DNA from: Caryophanales bacterium UBA4869
GTDB taxonomy: Bacteria > Bacillota_I > Bacilli_A > RFN20 > CAG-288
Direction of reading: 5' to 3'
Length of the DNA stretch: 6,921 nucleotides
NCBI GenBank assembly: GCA_002399505.1
Contig: DHDT01000044.1
Coordinates: forward strand, 1,047-7,967
A program made the position numbers and the translations under genes. This document shows, piece after piece, positions 6,112 to 6,921 of the stretch; within the stretch, counting starts at the first letter, position 1; each line of letters begins with the position of its first letter. Below the pieces are notes generated by a model, which was given only the letters and a program-made list of their open reading frames with translations, made no database searches and was not told the origin of the DNA.

Positions 6112-6681
6112 TTATTTGACAAAAGAATAGATGTCTCTTTTTATGTCTTCTAAGCCTTTGTTGTCTTTAAGCCCGACTTCAAAGGAACGGACAGGAAGAA
6201 GTTTCTCTTCCTGGATTTTGAGGAAATGACGGTCGGAGGAATTCAGTTTGTCGCATTTGGTGAAGATGAAACTGTAGGGCATCTTGATGGCATCTAGATA
6301 ATTGGCAAACTGGTCATCAGCAGGAAGAAGAAGACGACGGGAATCAATCAGAAGATAGACTTTTCTCAAAGACCGGTTGTCTTCCAGAAAATCCTTCATC
6401 ATTCCCGAAAAGCTCTTTCTCTCGAAAGTGGCAAACCCGTAACCGGGGACGTCAGCCAGATAGAAACAGTCATCGATAAGGGAATAGTTGATCATCTTGG
6501 TAAGACCGGGAGTCTTGCTTGATTTCATGAAATCCTTATGTCCGACCAGGGAATTGATGAGGGTGCTTTTACCGACGTTTGACCGCCCGAGAAAAGTAAT
6601 GGTAGGACGATCGAAAAGAAAGTTCTCCTTAGCGGGGGCAGATTTGACAAACACGGCCTTCGCAAAAAGGAACTTGGGCAT
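6112..6681 (-). CDS. engB: Ribosome biogenesis GTP-binding protein EngB/YsxC
   Basis: EngB (YsxC/YihA) is a cytoplasmic GTPase needed for late assembly of the large ribosomal subunit in many bacteria. The 189-residue product is full length. It shows G1 GRSNVGKST (32-40), the G2 region SKTPGLT (55-61), G3 DVPGYG (77-82) and G4 TKCDK (141-145), where the EngB family usually has TKxDK. A LIDSRR segment (111-116) matches the family's conserved LIDSR. The G5 area (about 167-176) is less clear. The ATG at 6679-6681 lies 2 nt after the lon stop codon, so its translation is probably coupled to lon; only a weak GGAAAG-like binding site is visible inside the lon tail. The lon-engB order is the classic Firmicutes arrangement (lonA-ysxC in Bacillus subtilis). 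Confidence 0.97.
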   Translation of the reverse strand: MPKFLFAKAVFVKSAPAKENFLFDRPTITFLGRSNVGKSTLINSLVGHKDFMKSSKTPGLTKMINYSLIDDCFYLADVPGYGFATFERKSFSGMMKDFLEDNRSLRKVYLLIDSRRLLLPADDQFANYLDAIKMPYSFIFTKCDKLNSSDRHFLKIQEEKLLPVRSFEVGLKDNKGLEDIKRDIYSFVK

Positions 6682-6683
6682 AT

Positions 6684-6920
6684 TTACTTGTTCTTTCCAG
6701 TCGATTTTGTAGTTTTGGCTTTAGAAGTTTTATCGTCTTTGGTCTTAGGGGAGGTAAGCTCGAAGATCTTTTTCTTCATCTTGGTAATATCATCGAGGAA
6801 GACACCGCTGAATAAGTCTTTGGCTTTCTTGACTTCGACGATATTGAGGGAATCAGCTATTTCCTTAGGAAGCTCCAGACGGTCTTTATGGTTTTCGGCC
6901 GGAATGAAGACAGTCTTGAT
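6684..6920 (-). CDS. lon: Lon protease, C-terminal 78 residues (5' part outside the window)
   Basis: The visible end begins IKTVFIPAENHKDRLELPKE and continues IADSLNIVEVKKAKDLF. This matches the last part of the Lon proteolytic domain, where a typical sequence is IKxVIIPxxNxxDLxxIPxxV followed by a hydrophobic strand and a helix. Lon is an ATP-dependent cytoplasmic serine-lysine protease that degrades damaged and regulatory proteins. The catalytic residues lie upstream of the window. After the domain there is a tail of roughly 30 residues, rich in Lys, Thr and Ser and ending KSTGKNK, longer than the short end common in Lon. Identification rests on this short segment and on the engB neighbour. 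Confidence 0.88.
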   Translation of the reverse strand: MKTVFIPAENHKDRLELPKEIADSLNIVEVKKAKDLFSGVFLDDITKMKKKIFELTSPKTKDDKTSKAKTTKSTGKNK

Positions 6921-6921
6921 A

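Overview
The window reads as a stretch of chromosome from a low-GC Gram-positive bacterium (Firmicutes/Bacillota). The evidence is a valine T-box leader ahead of valS, the lon-engB gene pair, sigma-A type promoters and AGGAGG-type ribosome binding sites. TAG and TGA both end genes here and TGG encodes Trp, so the code is standard rather than mycoplasmal. An Erysipelotrichia-like or other gut/oral Firmicute is plausible, but this is inference and cannot be settled from the sequence alone. Every convincing gene lies on the minus strand, so transcription runs from high to low coordinates.

From the upstream end: the last 78 codons of the Lon protease gene (6684-6920) are followed after 2 nt by engB/ysxC, a ribosome-assembly GTPase (6112-6681). 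A promoter-like TATAAT then leads into a well-formed T-box riboswitch (about 5841-6074). It has a GUC valine specifier, the conserved T-box motif and a strong terminator whose U-run touches the valS start codon. valS (3261-5840) encodes complete valyl-tRNA synthetase and ends in a 12-bp intrinsic terminator.

Directly behind that terminator is a 58-codon gene for a small double-glycine-leader peptide of bacteriocin type (2996-3172). It overlaps the GTG start of a radC-like gene (2319-3005), whose product seems to lack the JAMM catalytic glutamate. No export or immunity gene for the peptide is visible.

An AT-rich region of about 930 bp with no intact gene follows (1391-2318). It holds a weak terminator, nested inverted and direct repeats, what looks like a decayed small reading frame (about 1886-2206), and, at its far end, a very good sigma-A promoter. 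That promoter drives a secreted protein (1-1390, running off the window) with a signal peptide, one Flg_new/InlB-like repeat and at least seven RCC1 beta-propeller repeats.

The lon-engB-valS part is ordinary housekeeping. The peptide/RadC pair, the decayed intergenic frame and the secreted RCC1 protein are the accessory-looking parts. I found no convincing undescribed multi-gene system; the peptide overlapping a variant RadC is the best lead.
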